A DNA stretch of 64,000 nucleotides from Sulfuricella sp. (GCA_028714315.1 JAQTMN010000004.1:1-64000), one strand, 5' to 3'; numbered from the stretch's first letter, positions 27,194-40,357 are shown. Translations and numbers: made by a program. Notes: generated by a model not told the origin, from the letters alone.

Positions 27194-28993
27194 TTAAGCC
27201 GCTTCCGCCTCCGCCTGCTGTTGCAGCGCCCACATCGTGGCGTATACGCCGTTCATGGCTAGCAATTCCGGGTGGCGTCCGCGCTCGACGATGCGGCCGG
27301 CTTCCATGACCAGGATCTCGTCCGCCTCGACCACGGTGGAAAGCCGGTGCGCAATGATGAGGCTGGTGCGGCTCCTGGCGATTTCGATGAGCTCGGCCTG
27401 GATGGCTTTTTCGGTTTTGGTGTCGAGCGCGGAGGTGGCTTCGTCCAGGATCAAAATCACCGGATTCTTCAGCAGGGTGCGGGCAATGGCGACGCGCTGC
27501 TTTTCGCCGCCCGAGAGCTTCAGGCCGCGTTCTCCGACGACAGAGTCCCAGCCTTGCGGTAGGCTCTCGATAAAGTCCAGGATGTGCGCGGCGCGGGCGG
27601 CATCGACGATTTCGTCGTGGGTGGCGTCGGGGCGGCCGTAGGCGATGTTGTAGTAGATGCTGTCGTTGAACAGCACGGTATCCTGCGGCACCACGCCGAT
27701 GGCGGCGCGCAGGCTGTCCTGCGTGACGTGGCGGATATCCTGGCCGTCGATGCGGATGCTGCCTTGATTCGTGTCGTAGAAGCGGAACAGCAGGCGCGCC
27801 AGGGTGGATTTGCCCGCGCCGCTGGCGCCCACGGCGGCCACGGTCTTGCCGGCCGGGATAGTGAAACTCACGTCGTGCAGGATGGGGCGGTCGGGATTGT
27901 AGGCGAAGCCGACTTGATCGAATTTCACCTCGCCGGCCAGCACGTCGAGGGTGCGCGCATCCGGCGCGTCCTCCACTTCCTGCGGGCGCTGGAGCAGGGC
28001 GAACATGCGCTCCACGTCGGTCATCGACTGCTTGATCTCGCGGTACATCACGCCGAGGAAGCTCAGCGGCTGGAACATCTGCAACAGGTAGGCGTTGACC
28101 ATCACCAGATCGCCCAGCGTGAGCGTGCCCGCCACCACGCCATGTGCCGCGCGCAGCACCATCAGCGTGACGCCGATGGCGATGGTGCCGGCCTGGGCCG
28201 CATTGAGCAGGCCGAGCGAGCGCTGGGATTGCAGCGCGACCCGCTCCCATTCCGCCAGGCTGGCGTCGTAGCGCGCCGCCTCGTAGCGCTCGTTGCCGAA
28301 ATATTTCACGGTTTCGTAGTTGAGCAGGCTGTCGATGGCGCGGCCGTAAGCTTCCGAGTCCAGCGTGTTGGCGCGGCGGACGAACTGGGTGCGCCAGTCG
28401 GTAATGATCACCGTGAACACGATATACGCCGCCAGCGTGAGCAGCGTGATCAGCCCGAATACCCAGTCCAGCTTGACCAGCAGGATGACGGCCACCATCA
28501 GGATTTCCAGCACGGTGGGCGTGATGCGGAACAGCAGATACCCCACCAGGCTGGAGATGGCTTTCGAGCCGCGCTCTATGTCGCGGGTGATGCCGCCGGT
28601 CTGCCGCTCCAGGTGAAAGCGCAGCGACAGGGCATGCAGGCGCTGGAACACCGCCATGCTCACCCGGCGCATGGCGCGCTGCGTGACCTTGCCGAACACC
28701 ACGTCGCGCATGTCGGCGAAAGTCGTGCTGGCAAAGCGCAGCAGGCCGTAGCCGACGATCAGCGCCAGCGGCAGGACCAGATCGGCGCGCGACTTGTCCA
28801 GCGCGTCGATGATTTCCTTCAGCACCAGCGGCACCATCACTGCCGCCAGTTTGGCGCCGACCAGCAGCGCCAGCGCCATCAGCACCCGTCCGCGAAACTC
28901 CCACAAGTACGGGAACAGGCGGCCGACCGAACGCACGTCGGCATGGCCGGGCTGGGGCAGCGTTCTGAAACGGGAATGCGCGGAATGGGGCAT
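27194..28993 (-). CDS. Atm1-type ABC transporter (fused permease/ATPase)
   Basis: VGASGAGKSTLARLLFRFYD; LSGGEKQRVAIARTLLKNPVILILDEATSALD; NYETVKYFGNE. Confidence 0.9.
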   Translation of the reverse strand: MPHSAHSRFRTLPQPGHADVRSVGRLFPYLWEFRGRVLMALALLVGAKLAAVMVPLVLKEIIDALDKSRADLVLPLALIVGYGLLRFASTTFADMRDVVFGKVTQRAMRRVSMAVFQRLHALSLRFHLERQTGGITRDIERGSKAISSLVGYLLFRITPTVLEILMVAVILLVKLDWVFGLITLLTLAAYIVFTVIITDWRTQFVRRANTLDSEAYGRAIDSLLNYETVKYFGNERYEAARYDASLAEWERVALQSQRSLGLLNAAQAGTIAIGVTLMVLRAAHGVVAGTLTLGDLVMVNAYLLQMFQPLSFLGVMYREIKQSMTDVERMFALLQRPQEVEDAPDARTLDVLAGEVKFDQVGFAYNPDRPILHDVSFTIPAGKTVAAVGASGAGKSTLARLLFRFYDTNQGSIRIDGQDIRHVTQDSLRAAIGVVPQDTVLFNDSIYYNIAYGRPDATHDEIVDAARAAHILDFIESLPQGWDSVVGERGLKLSGGEKQRVAIARTLLKNPVILILDEATSALDTKTEKAIQAELIEIARSRTSLIIAHRLSTVVEADEILVMEAGRIVERGRHPELLAMNGVYATMWALQQQAEAEAA

Positions 28994-29138
28994 CGGGTGG
29001 ATTGGGGCTGGGCTAGCTTGCTATTTTACTTGGGTGGGGTGGTTCGCGAAATTTGTTTATAGCGCAATACCCGTTCCCCCGGAGAGGTTTTCCCTCATCA
29101 CCCTTTCCACGTTGCTGGAGAAATATGAACTCGATTTG

Positions 29139-30737
29139 CTACTCGAAGAGTTGTCCCTGCGCCTGAATGTTCAATTCGAGTTCCGGCCAGAGATCGACGA
29201 AAGATGCCGCGGAAATGCGCGCCAGTTCGCGTGGCTCTATCTTGTTCAATCCGCCGCCGTAAACCCGGCCTTCGCCCCGAAGTTCATGGCCGGTAACCCG
29301 CCCGAGCAAGGCATGAACAGTTTCCGCCCGGTCGGGGTGACGGCGAAGCATCGCCGCGAGGCCATTCTGTGCATATAGCATCAGGTAGAGATTGGTTCCA
29401 ATCGCCCGCGAGCGATTCCAGATAAAGCGGAACGGCTGCTTGTCGTTCGAACCTCGGCCCATGTAGGTGCAGAGGAATGGGGCGGGTTCCCGGCGTTCCT
29501 GCTTGTACCATGGGTTGCGCTTGCCGATCAGATAGCCGTCCATAATGCCGGGCGGCCGGTCGGTTTGCAGGTATTCCCAAAGCGCAGGATACTGGGCCTC
29601 GACCATTGGTTCGGGCAGGTCGCAGTCGATCACGCACAGCTGGCGGTCAATGAGGGGATAGCCGTCATCATCGGCGTCGATGGTTGTAGTTTTCAAGTGC
29701 CGCGGGCTGGGAAGGATCGGGCGGAGGTACTTGCCGGGGAGTCCGCGGCGCTTCGCGTCGGCGCGGTCGATGACGAAAAATTTGTTGCAGCCGGTGGCGA
29801 TGCCGCGCTGCACGCGGAAGAAGTCGCCCAGTGTAGGGCCTTTGCCATCGCTGACCGTGTGCCGGTCGTTCTTGGCGTGACTTGGGTACGCTGTCCACTT
29901 GCGGGAATCTCGCAATCGTTCAAGTCGGATATGATCGCGGGCGTGCGGCTCGGCCAGAGTGCCGCCAAAGGTGAATTCGACGGCATGATCCGCGGCTGGC
30001 GGGGTCTTGCGGAACACCAGCACGACCGACGACACCAGTGCGTCGCCGAACTGGACATCGTCGGGATCAAAGCGGTGAGCGCGGAGAAGCGTTACGCTGC
30101 CAGTCAGGAAATTTCTTAGCGCCGCGCCATAGTTCACGTCCATGAACTCGGACGGGATAAGCCAGGCGGCGATCCCATCATTTTTCATCCATGCCGTGGC
30201 GATCAAAAGGAAATAGACATACAGCCCCGCAAGGCCGTTGACCTCGACTCCGGCCATCTGGAATGCGAGGCTGCGCAGGCGTTCCTTGTATTCCCGGTCC
30301 AGGTGGTGGTGGCGGACGTAGGGAGGGTTCGCCAGGATGACGTTGGGCGCAGGTGGGCATGATCCATTGGCGACGACGCGCATGAAATCGTCCTGCACGA
30401 TCTCGAGCCCCTTAGTGGCCCACAGATTGCGAGCGGCGTCGGCAAACGCGGGATCGAGTTCTACGCCGATGGCGCTGTCGATCCGTTTGTGGCCGAAAAC
30501 CGCGAGCGCGGCGGAAAAAAAGCTGCCCGAACCGACCGATGGATCGGCGAAGCGGATGCTGTCATGACCCCGGCCAATCAGCGATTCAACGTAGTGCGCG
30601 ATATCGACGGCGAGGGCATGAGGCGTTGCAAATTGGCCAAGCCGATTTCGTTCCGCAGCCGGCTTGCGCGCGTCGATATCCACCTGGATAGCTTGGCGGC
30701 GCGCCTCGAGCTGGCAGGTGTCGTAAGCGATTGTCAT
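29139..30737 (-). CDS. Type II N6-adenine DNA methyltransferase (Eco57I-like)
   Basis: GQFATPHALAVDIA...FADPSVGSGSFFSAAL...NVILANPPYVRHHHL (NPPY motif). Confidence 0.9.
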   Translation of the reverse strand: MTIAYDTCQLEARRQAIQVDIDARKPAAERNRLGQFATPHALAVDIAHYVESLIGRGHDSIRFADPSVGSGSFFSAALAVFGHKRIDSAIGVELDPAFADAARNLWATKGLEIVQDDFMRVVANGSCPPAPNVILANPPYVRHHHLDREYKERLRSLAFQMAGVEVNGLAGLYVYFLLIATAWMKNDGIAAWLIPSEFMDVNYGAALRNFLTGSVTLLRAHRFDPDDVQFGDALVSSVVLVFRKTPPAADHAVEFTFGGTLAEPHARDHIRLERLRDSRKWTAYPSHAKNDRHTVSDGKGPTLGDFFRVQRGIATGCNKFFVIDRADAKRRGLPGKYLRPILPSPRHLKTTTIDADDDGYPLIDRQLCVIDCDLPEPMVEAQYPALWEYLQTDRPPGIMDGYLIGKRNPWYKQERREPAPFLCTYMGRGSNDKQPFRFIWNRSRAIGTNLYLMLYAQNGLAAMLRRHPDRAETVHALLGRVTGHELRGEGRVYGGGLNKIEPRELARISAASFVDLWPELELNIQAQGQLFE

Positions 30738-30741
30738 GCGC

Positions 30742-31698
30742 TTACAACCTCAGCTTTGCAAGATCGTCGATTCGATGCTCCCACACCCAATCGATGCCTT
30801 CGGCCGCTTCATAGCCCAGGTAGTCGCTGCCGAAATAGCCGCAAAGGAACAAGACGAAAGAGACAGTTTCGCCATAAGCCGTTTGAAGCTGGTGTATCTT
30901 GGTGGCTTCTTCCTTGCGCCGCTTGTTGGTATTGGTGAAGTCCCCTGCCGACTTGGCTTCGATCAGGATAGGCAGTCGATCTTTGCGCAGCTTCTTGGGC
31001 TGGATCACTACGTCAACCGGGATGTTTACCTTGAGCGACTTGCCGACCGCGAGGTTCATGCGGAACGTATACGTCCCAGCTTCCATTCCGGTCAGAAGCT
31101 TTCCGCCCGGATGGGCTTGCTTTCGGTAACCTCTGGCGTCCAGCCAATCGCCCAATAATTTGAGCTGCCTTTGCTCCTGGGCGTTGCGGACGATGGGGTT
31201 GGCCACGGCGCTGCATAAGCGGTCGGCAACGATTGTCGACGCGCGGTCGCGCTCATGATCGGTCGGGTCCTTCGCGGCGTTCAGCCACGGGAAAATGTCA
31301 CGGTCCAGCAGCCTGGAAACGATGCGGCAGAGTTTGCCCAATTCCGTATCCAAATCGGCGGCGTTCATTCTGGCGGGAAGCTTGCCATTTTCCATTCGCC
31401 CGACCAGATTCCTGCTCGCATCGGCCAGGCCGATCAAGCGATCGACCGCCAGCGGTGGGGCGGTGCACATGCGCAGTGTCGGTAGAGCGCCCGGATTGTT
31501 TTTGAGCGTTGCGGCGTCAATGTTGCGCAAATCATTCGTGGCGAGCAGCGCCGCCTTGACATGCCCGGTCGTTTGCACGCGCGTGGAACGGAATGCCCCC
31601 GGCGCGAAGCGCATGAACCATTGGTTGAACTGGTCGACGGAAGCCGCGATATCGGCTTTCCAGAGGTGGGGCTTGTCCGCGTTGATACGTCTAGCCAT
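30742..31698 (-). CDS. Restriction endonuclease, XamI-like
   Basis: Adjacent to the methyltransferase; N-terminus MARRINADKPHLWKADIAASVDQFNQWFMRFAPGAFR matches recalled XamI-family proteins; PILIEAKSAGDFTNTNKRRKEE nuclease-like motif. Confidence 0.7.
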   Translation of the reverse strand: MARRINADKPHLWKADIAASVDQFNQWFMRFAPGAFRSTRVQTTGHVKAALLATNDLRNIDAATLKNNPGALPTLRMCTAPPLAVDRLIGLADASRNLVGRMENGKLPARMNAADLDTELGKLCRIVSRLLDRDIFPWLNAAKDPTDHERDRASTIVADRLCSAVANPIVRNAQEQRQLKLLGDWLDARGYRKQAHPGGKLLTGMEAGTYTFRMNLAVGKSLKVNIPVDVVIQPKKLRKDRLPILIEAKSAGDFTNTNKRRKEEATKIHQLQTAYGETVSFVLFLCGYFGSDYLGYEAAEGIDWVWEHRIDDLAKLRL

Positions 31699-31917
31699 TA
31701 TGATTGCATTCGGTTATCGGGACGGGCTTCGGTTGTTTTGAGCATGCTCGCATGTTACTGGGTTTCCGTTAAAACTTGCTCGATATTTTGACGGAATCGA
31801 ATCGACAAATCCACCGGCCCGGCAGGAAGTCCTCGGTAGTTTTCATTCGAAATGACCTCTTGTCTTTCAACATGCGACAATCTAAACTTGTACAACAAAT
31901 TGAACAGGTATTGAGTC

Positions 31918-32172
31918 ATGCGCGTAGTGAATTTCTCCGAGGCTCGCAACAGCCTCAAAAACGTCATCGATCAGGTGATCGACGATGCCGACTATACGGT
32001 TATCGCGCGGCGCGATGCGCCCGATGCGGTGGTGATGTCGCTCGATACGTTCAACAGCCTGATGGAGACGGTTCATCTGCTGAAGACCCCCGCCAACGCG
32101 GCCCACCTGGCGCGTTCCATCGAACAGTACCGCCAAGGCAAGGTGACCCGGCAAGGATTGGAGGATGCCTAG
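31918..32172 (+). CDS. yefM: Antitoxin, Phd/YefM family
   Basis: MRVVNFSEARNSLKNVIDQVIDDADYTVIARRDAPDAVVMSLDTFNSLMETVHLLKTPANAAHL. Confidence 0.9.
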   Translation: MRVVNFSEARNSLKNVIDQVIDDADYTVIARRDAPDAVVMSLDTFNSLMETVHLLKTPANAAHLARSIEQYRQGKVTRQGLEDA

Positions 32173-32428
32173 CCTTCTCACCTGGACGCTGGCGGCCTGG
32201 GAGGATTACCAGTACTGGCAGGGACAGGATCGAAAGACCTTGAAGCGAATCAACAGCCTGATTCAGGATTGCATGCGCGAGCCCTTCGCAGGCATCGGCA
32301 AACCCGAGCCGCTCAGGGAAAATCTCTCGGGATTTTGGTCCCGGCGCATCGACGAGGCCAACCGCTTGATATATCGGGTCGATGGAGAAGATCTGGTGAT
32401 TATCGCTTGTCGCTATCACTACGCCTGA
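32165..32428 (+). CDS. yoeB: Toxin, YoeB/Txe family
   Basis: WTLAAWEDYQYWQGQDRKTLKRINSLIQD...GKPEPLRENLSGFWSRRIDEANRLIYRV; overlaps the antitoxin by 8 nt. Confidence 0.9.
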   Translation: MPSLLTWTLAAWEDYQYWQGQDRKTLKRINSLIQDCMREPFAGIGKPEPLRENLSGFWSRRIDEANRLIYRVDGEDLVIIACRYHYA

Positions 32429-33267
32429 CCAAACCGCATCGACAAATCCACCGCCCTGATATCCTTGGTCAGGCTGCCCACGGAGATGCGGTGTACGCCG
32501 GTTTCGGCCACTGCGCGCACGGTTTCGAGGGTGATGCCGCCGGAGGCTTCGAGTTCCGCGCTTGAGCCGGCGCGTTTGACGGCGTCGCGCAGCATGGCGA
32601 GGTCGAAGTTGTCGAGCAGGATCAGCCGGGCGCCGGCTGCGAGCGCTTGTTCGAGTTCGTCCGGATTCTCCACCTCGATCTGGATCGTCGTGCCGGGCGG
32701 CGCGATGGTTCTGGCCTGTTCCAGCGCTTGGCGGATGCCGCCGGCCGCCATGATGTGGTTCTCCTTGATCAGGATGCCGTCGTAGAGCCCCGTGCGCTGG
32801 TTGTCGCCGCCGCCGCAGCGGACCGCGTATTTCTGCGCCAGGCGCAGCCCCGGCAGGGTCTTGCGGGTATCCATGATGCGCGCGCCGGTGCCGGCGACTT
32901 CTTCGACGTAGCGCCGCGTAAGGGTGGCGCTGGCGGAGAGGGTTTGCAGGAAATTCAGCGCCGGGCGTTCTGCGCTGAGCAGCGCGCGGGCCTGGCCGCG
33001 GATTTCGCACAAGGTCTGGTTGGGCCGGACCGCGTCGCCGTCGTGCGCCTGCCAGACGATCTCCACCTCCGGGTCCAGCTTGCGGAAGCACGCCTCGAAC
33101 CACGCGGCGCCGCACAGCACCGCGGCCTCCCGGCTGATGACCGTCGCCCTGCCGGCGGCGTCGGCAGGAATCAGTTGCGCGGTGAGGTCGCCGCTGCCGA
33201 TGTCTTCGGCCAGGGCGATGTCGATATTCTGGCGGATGGCGGCGGCCAGTTCGTCGAGAGAGGGCAT
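32419..33267 (-). CDS. nadC: Nicotinate-nucleotide pyrophosphorylase (carboxylating)
   Basis: AEDIGSGDLTAQLIP...MDTRKTLPGLRLAQKYAVRCGGGDNQRTGLYDGILIKENHI. Confidence 0.95.
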   Translation of the reverse strand: MPSLDELAAAIRQNIDIALAEDIGSGDLTAQLIPADAAGRATVISREAAVLCGAAWFEACFRKLDPEVEIVWQAHDGDAVRPNQTLCEIRGQARALLSAERPALNFLQTLSASATLTRRYVEEVAGTGARIMDTRKTLPGLRLAQKYAVRCGGGDNQRTGLYDGILIKENHIMAAGGIRQALEQARTIAPPGTTIQIEVENPDELEQALAAGARLILLDNFDLAMLRDAVKRAGSSAELEASGGITLETVRAVAETGVHRISVGSLTKDIRAVDLSMRFGQA

Positions 33268-33465
33268 GGATGATCTTTCGGCCGGTTTTTACTGTATGTT
33301 TGGTCTTTAATGAATCAGAGAACGAATGTATCGTTCCGGAATCATAGGATGGCATGCGAAATTCAATTATACCTTCAACCCCGCCCGCCACGGCGCAGGC
33401 ATTCCATCTGGAAATGCCGCGCGGTGCCGCTGTTTTTTATTCAGGTAGAATGAGTTAGTTATCCC

Positions 33466-34593
33466 ATGGTCGATCTGGCGCGCAAGAATCTTCTCCACGA
33501 CAAGCTGCGGTTCGTCATCACCGTTTCGGGGGTGGCGTTCGCCGTGACGCTGATTTTCGTGCAGATCGGCCTGTTCGGCGGCTTGCTGGACAACGCCTCG
33601 GTGACCATCGACCATCTCGACGCGGATGTCTGGGTGACGTCGAGCAAGACGCCCAATATCGATTTCGCCCATCTTTTCCCCGAAACATCGGTGCAGCGGG
33701 TGCGCTCCGTGCCGGGCGTGGCGCGCGCCGACAACCTGATCGTGTCGTTCATGTTCATCTCGCTACCCAACGGCGCGCGCGAGAATATCGAGGTCTACGC
33801 GCTGGAGGATTTCAACCGCTGGCATTTTCCCTGGAACGTGGTGCAGGGCAACCTGGACGACTTGCGGCGCGGGCGCTATTTCTTTCTCGACGAGTCGGCT
33901 GCCCGGCGTTTCGGGCCGTTCGCGGTGGGCGAATACCGCGAGGTGCTCGACTATCGCCTGAAGATCATCGGCACCACGCGCGAGGCCTTGTCGTTCACCA
34001 CCACGCCGATCGGGTTCATGGATTACCGCATCGCGCAAACCCTGCTCGGGCGGGAGTGGGTCGGGCGGACCACCTACATCGTGGCGAAACTCGCGCCCGG
34101 CGCCGATGCCAAGGCGGTCAAGGCGGAAATCCAGCGCCGCCTGCCGCACAACGACGTCTACACTACGGCGGAATGGTCGCGGCAGTCGCGCTCCTACTGG
34201 GTGGACAGCACCGGCATCGGCTTCAACATGTTTATGACGGTGCTGCTGGGCGGCTTGGTGGGCATCGTGATCGTGGCGCAGACGCTGTATACCTCGACCA
34301 TGGAACACCTGAAGGAATTCGGCACGGTCAAGGCGATCGGCGGCAGCAATGGCGACATCTACAAGATCCTCGCCGAACAGGCGGTGATCTCGGCGGTGGT
34401 GGGCTACGTGCTCGGCCTGATCCCGGCTTTCGCGCTGGTTCCGGCGATGGCGAAGGGCGGCCTCAAGCTCGTCATCACCCCGGAACTGATGTTGGCGGTG
34501 TTTGTCGGCACCGTGGCGATGTGCCTGCTGGCGGCGATGGTCTCGTTCCGCAAGGTGGCGACCATCGACCCGGCGCTGGTGTTCCGCGGGTAG
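33466..34593 (+). CDS. ABC transporter permease (DevC/FtsX-like)
   Basis: MVDLARKNLLHDKLRFVITVSGVAFAVTLIFVQIGLFGGL...TMEHLKEFGTVKAIGGSN. Confidence 0.85.
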   Translation: MVDLARKNLLHDKLRFVITVSGVAFAVTLIFVQIGLFGGLLDNASVTIDHLDADVWVTSSKTPNIDFAHLFPETSVQRVRSVPGVARADNLIVSFMFISLPNGARENIEVYALEDFNRWHFPWNVVQGNLDDLRRGRYFFLDESAARRFGPFAVGEYREVLDYRLKIIGTTREALSFTTTPIGFMDYRIAQTLLGREWVGRTTYIVAKLAPGADAKAVKAEIQRRLPHNDVYTTAEWSRQSRSYWVDSTGIGFNMFMTVLLGGLVGIVIVAQTLYTSTMEHLKEFGTVKAIGGSNGDIYKILAEQAVISAVVGYVLGLIPAFALVPAMAKGGLKLVITPELMLAVFVGTVAMCLLAAMVSFRKVATIDPALVFRG

Positions 34594-34595
34594 CC

Positions 34596-35261
34596 ATGCT
34601 GCTGGAAGCGACCGACATCCACAAGACTTTCCAGGAAGGACGCGAGACGGTGCACGTGTTGAACGGCGTCACGCTGTCGCTCGCGCGTGGCGAAATCGTC
34701 TCGCTGGAGGGGCCGTCCGGCTCGGGCAAGACGACGCTGCTGTCGATCGTCGGCTGCATCCTGACGCCCACTTCCGGGCGGGTGGTGATCGAGCAGCACG
34801 GCGTGAACGCGCAGCATCAGGGCGAGTTGGCGCGGGTGCGCCGCCAGTACATCGGCTTCGTCTTCCAGCAGTTCAACCTGTTCCCCGCGCTGACCGCACT
34901 GGAAAACATCGAGTACGCCCTGAACATCAAGGGCGTGAAAGGCGCGGCGGCGCAGCGCGAGGCACAGCGGGTGTTGGTCGCGGTGGGTCTGGCCGAGCGC
35001 CTGCATTTCCTGCCGCGCGACCTGTCCGGCGGGCAGAAGCAGCGGGTGGCGGTGGCGCGGGCGCTGGCGGGAAATTCGCCGCTGATCCTGGCGGACGAGC
35101 CGACGGCGAACCTGGATTCGGTGACCGGCGGGCAGGTGCTGGAGATGTTCCGCGCGTTGGCGAAACAGGAGAATCGCGGTTTGCTGATCGTCACCCACGA
35201 CCCGAAAGTGCGGGCGGTGGCGGACCGGGTGTTGAAAATCGAGGATGGACGGCTGATATGA
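34596..35261 (+). CDS. ABC transporter ATP-binding protein (DevA/LolD-like)
   Basis: GPSGSGKTTLLSIVG; LSGGQKQRVAVARAL; LILADEPTANLD. Confidence 0.95.
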   Translation: MLLEATDIHKTFQEGRETVHVLNGVTLSLARGEIVSLEGPSGSGKTTLLSIVGCILTPTSGRVVIEQHGVNAQHQGELARVRRQYIGFVFQQFNLFPALTALENIEYALNIKGVKGAAAQREAQRVLVAVGLAERLHFLPRDLSGGQKQRVAVARALAGNSPLILADEPTANLDSVTGGQVLEMFRALAKQENRGLLIVTHDPKVRAVADRVLKIEDGRLI

Positions 35262-35271
35262 CGAGGTTGAC

Positions 35272-36156
35272 ATGAAAGCATCGACGACGAGCGTGCTGCT
35301 GCTCGCGGTCGCCGCGGCGGTGGCAGCGGCGGTAATGTGGGGCGGGAGCGGCACCACCAGGGCGCCCGCGCCCGCCGCGAACGGAACGCCGGCGGCGAAG
35401 CCCGCCGCGCCGACGCGCATCCTGGCCGAAGGGCGGCTGGTGGCCTATCCCGGAGCGGAAGTGGAAATCGGTACCGACAGCGGCGGCACCATCGTGAGCC
35501 TGCCGGTGGACGAGAAGGCAGCGTTGAAGAAAGGCGACCTGATTGCCGAAATCCGGGCGGACGACCTGCGCGCCGCGCTGGCGGAGGCTGCGGCGCGGAA
35601 AACCGAGGTCGAGGCGGATATTCGCCTGCATCAGCTCGAGGTCGCCAGGCAGACCAAATTGCGCGCCAGCGGCATGACCACGCAGCAGCTGCTGGAACGC
35701 AGCCAGCGCGATCTCGAGGCGGCCCGCGCGCGGCGGCAGACCACCGCGGCGGAGGTGAAGCGGCTCGACGCGGTGCTGGCCAAGGCGCGCATCGTCGCGC
35801 CGATCGACGGCGTGGTGATCGCGCGCCACGCCAATCCCGGCGAAACCGTGCCGCCCGGCGCCAAACTGGTGACCCTGGCCGACCTATCGCGCACGCGGAT
35901 CGAGGCCGAAGTGGACGAGTACGACGCCGGCCGCATCCGCCTCGGCGCCCCGGTCACGGTGCGGGCGGAAGGCTTCGACGGCAAGGCCTGGCGGGGCAAG
36001 GTGGAGGAAATTCCGGACGCGGTCGTCGGCCGCAAGCTCAAGCCGCTCGATCCCGGCCGCCCGGAGGACACGCGGGTGCTGCTGGTGAAAGTGGCGCTGT
36101 CGGAAAAATCCCCGCTCAAGCTGGGGCAGCGGGTGGAAGTGGAGATCGCGCGCTAG
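35272..36156 (+). CDS. HlyD-type periplasmic adaptor (DevB-like)
   Basis: Central coiled coil plus lipoyl-like halves (ILAEGRLVAYPGAEVEIG...ARIVAPIDGVVIARHANPGETVPPGAKLVTLADL). Confidence 0.9.
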   Translation: MKASTTSVLLLAVAAAVAAAVMWGGSGTTRAPAPAANGTPAAKPAAPTRILAEGRLVAYPGAEVEIGTDSGGTIVSLPVDEKAALKKGDLIAEIRADDLRAALAEAAARKTEVEADIRLHQLEVARQTKLRASGMTTQQLLERSQRDLEAARARRQTTAAEVKRLDAVLAKARIVAPIDGVVIARHANPGETVPPGAKLVTLADLSRTRIEAEVDEYDAGRIRLGAPVTVRAEGFDGKAWRGKVEEIPDAVVGRKLKPLDPGRPEDTRVLLVKVALSEKSPLKLGQRVEVEIAR

Positions 36157-36246
36157 CGCCCGGCGTATGAAAAATCATGGCTTAATGGCCGCAAAAAGGC
36201 GCAGAAAGCACAAAATAAAAACCAATTAGCCTGTTCAGCAGAATGT

Positions 36247-36303
36247 GTAGGAGCAGCCTCCCGGCCGCGATACGCCCGATCGCGGCCGGGAGGCTGTTCC
36301 TAC
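36247..36303. repeat. REP-like hairpin (GTAGGAGCGGCC family)
   Basis: gtaggagcagcctcccggccgcga...tcgcggccgggaggctgttcctac. Confidence 0.9.
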
Positions 36304-36404
36304 AATATCAACGCCCGCCACCTCTTGGCTGAGATTGGTGGAAATAAAGCCATATTTTCTTGTGGCTTTTGTGCCTTTTCGCGGCTAAACGCTTTTCGCC
36401 GGTT

Positions 36405-36905
36405 TCATTTCGCCAGCATCTCCCCGATCACCCGCGCGTATTCCGGCGCATCCCACTCCGCCCCGCCTTGCAGGGTGTAGCGAATGCGGCCCTTGGCGTC
36501 GATCAGGAAGGTGGACGGGGCGACGAAGACTTTCCAGGCCGCCAGCGCCTTGCCGTCGTTGTCCATCAGGATGGTGAAATCGGTTTTCACCTTGCCGAGA
36601 AAATCCTTCACTTCCGCTTCCGTTTCGCCCATGTTGACGGCGAGGATGGTGAAGGGCTTGCCCGCCAGCCTGGCTTCGAGCCGCACCATTGAGGGCATTT
36701 CCTTGACGCAGGGCCCGCAGTAGGTGGCCCAGAACTGCACCATCACCACCTGACCGCGGTAATCCCTGAGGTCATGGGTTTTGCCGGCCAGATCCTTGAG
36801 CTGGAGGGCGGGCGTGGCGCCGCCGTAGGGTTTCAGGTCCAGGGCCGCGGCCTGCCCGGCGTACAGAATCAAGGCCAGAACGCTTAACGCCAGTTTTTTC
36901 AGCAT
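36405..36905 (-). CDS. TlpA-like thiol-disulfide oxidoreductase
   Basis: VQFWATYCGPCVKEMPSMVRLEARL. Confidence 0.9.
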   Translation of the reverse strand: MLKKLALSVLALILYAGQAAALDLKPYGGATPALQLKDLAGKTHDLRDYRGQVVMVQFWATYCGPCVKEMPSMVRLEARLAGKPFTILAVNMGETEAEVKDFLGKVKTDFTILMDNDGKALAAWKVFVAPSTFLIDAKGRIRYTLQGGAEWDAPEYARVIGEMLAK

Positions 36906-37751
36906 TTATCTTTTTTCCAGCAGGGTTTTCAGGGCGTCGCCGAGCAATTCCGGCAGGCGCGCCGCCATGGCGTCTTCTTCCGGCGTGGAGTCGTCGCGGC
37001 CGTAGAAATAGCCGCGCACGCCCGGCAGCACCTGGCTGTCCACCCGGCTGCCGCCTTTTCGGAATTCGACCTTGAGGTGTTCCAGCCACCAGCGGCCCGG
37101 CGAGCGCTGGCTGTGATAGATGAACACGGGCACGGCGGTGCGGGCGACTTCGGGGTAATAGGCCGCTTCCACGCCGGGTGCCGGGGTGACGGCATAAAGT
37201 TCCGGGTAGAGCAGGATCGCGCCGGCGAGGGCCGGATCGCGGGGGTGACGCCGCTGCCATTCGAGCGCGCCGCGCACCGCCGGCACGGCGGCGGGGCCGG
37301 CGGCGACGAGGACGATGTTTTTGCTGGTGGCGGAGCGGGCGCGTTCGATCAGGGCGACGACGTCCGCGGCGGGAAGCTGCTTGATGGCGCTCGGCGCGGC
37401 GGGAACGAAGTGGGCGCTGAGCAGGTCGGTCAGCCATGCCTCGGTCCCGCCGGCGGCCAGGGCTTGGGCCGCTTTCGGCTCCCACGCGCCATGCCCTTCG
37501 TCGCAGGCAAGCCATAGCAAAAGCGTTTTTCCGTGCGCCGGGAATATCCGCAGCGGGACGCTGACGCCGTCGCTCAGTTCGAGGGTGTCGGGACGAAAAA
37601 CATCGGCGCGCAGCGGAGCGGCAAAGATCAATGCCAGCATGAGCAAAACGGCGGAAATGGAGGCGGTGAGCAGGGTCGTCACGCTGTTGAGTGTAGCGCA
37701 AAGGGCTTGAAATATCACCCGCTTATCCCTACTTATGACGTAACCAATCAA
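36906..37751 (-). CDS. Hypothetical exported protein, possible alpha/beta hydrolase fold
   Basis: Signal peptide; [32 protein letters not shown]. Confidence 0.5.
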   Translation of the reverse strand: MIGYVISRDKRVIFQALCATLNSVTTLLTASISAVLLMLALIFAAPLRADVFRPDTLELSDGVSVPLRIFPAHGKTLLLWLACDEGHGAWEPKAAQALAAGGTEAWLTDLLSAHFVPAAPSAIKQLPAADVVALIERARSATSKNIVLVAAGPAAVPAVRGALEWQRRHPRDPALAGAILLYPELYAVTPAPGVEAAYYPEVARTAVPVFIYHSQRSPGRWWLEHLKVEFRKGGSRVDSQVLPGVRGYFYGRDDSTPEEDAMAARLPELLGDALKTLLEKR

Positions 37752-37765
37752 ACAAGGAGTACGCC

Positions 37766-40345
<2,580 letters not shown>

Positions 40346-40357
40346 GCGGGCTTGCTT

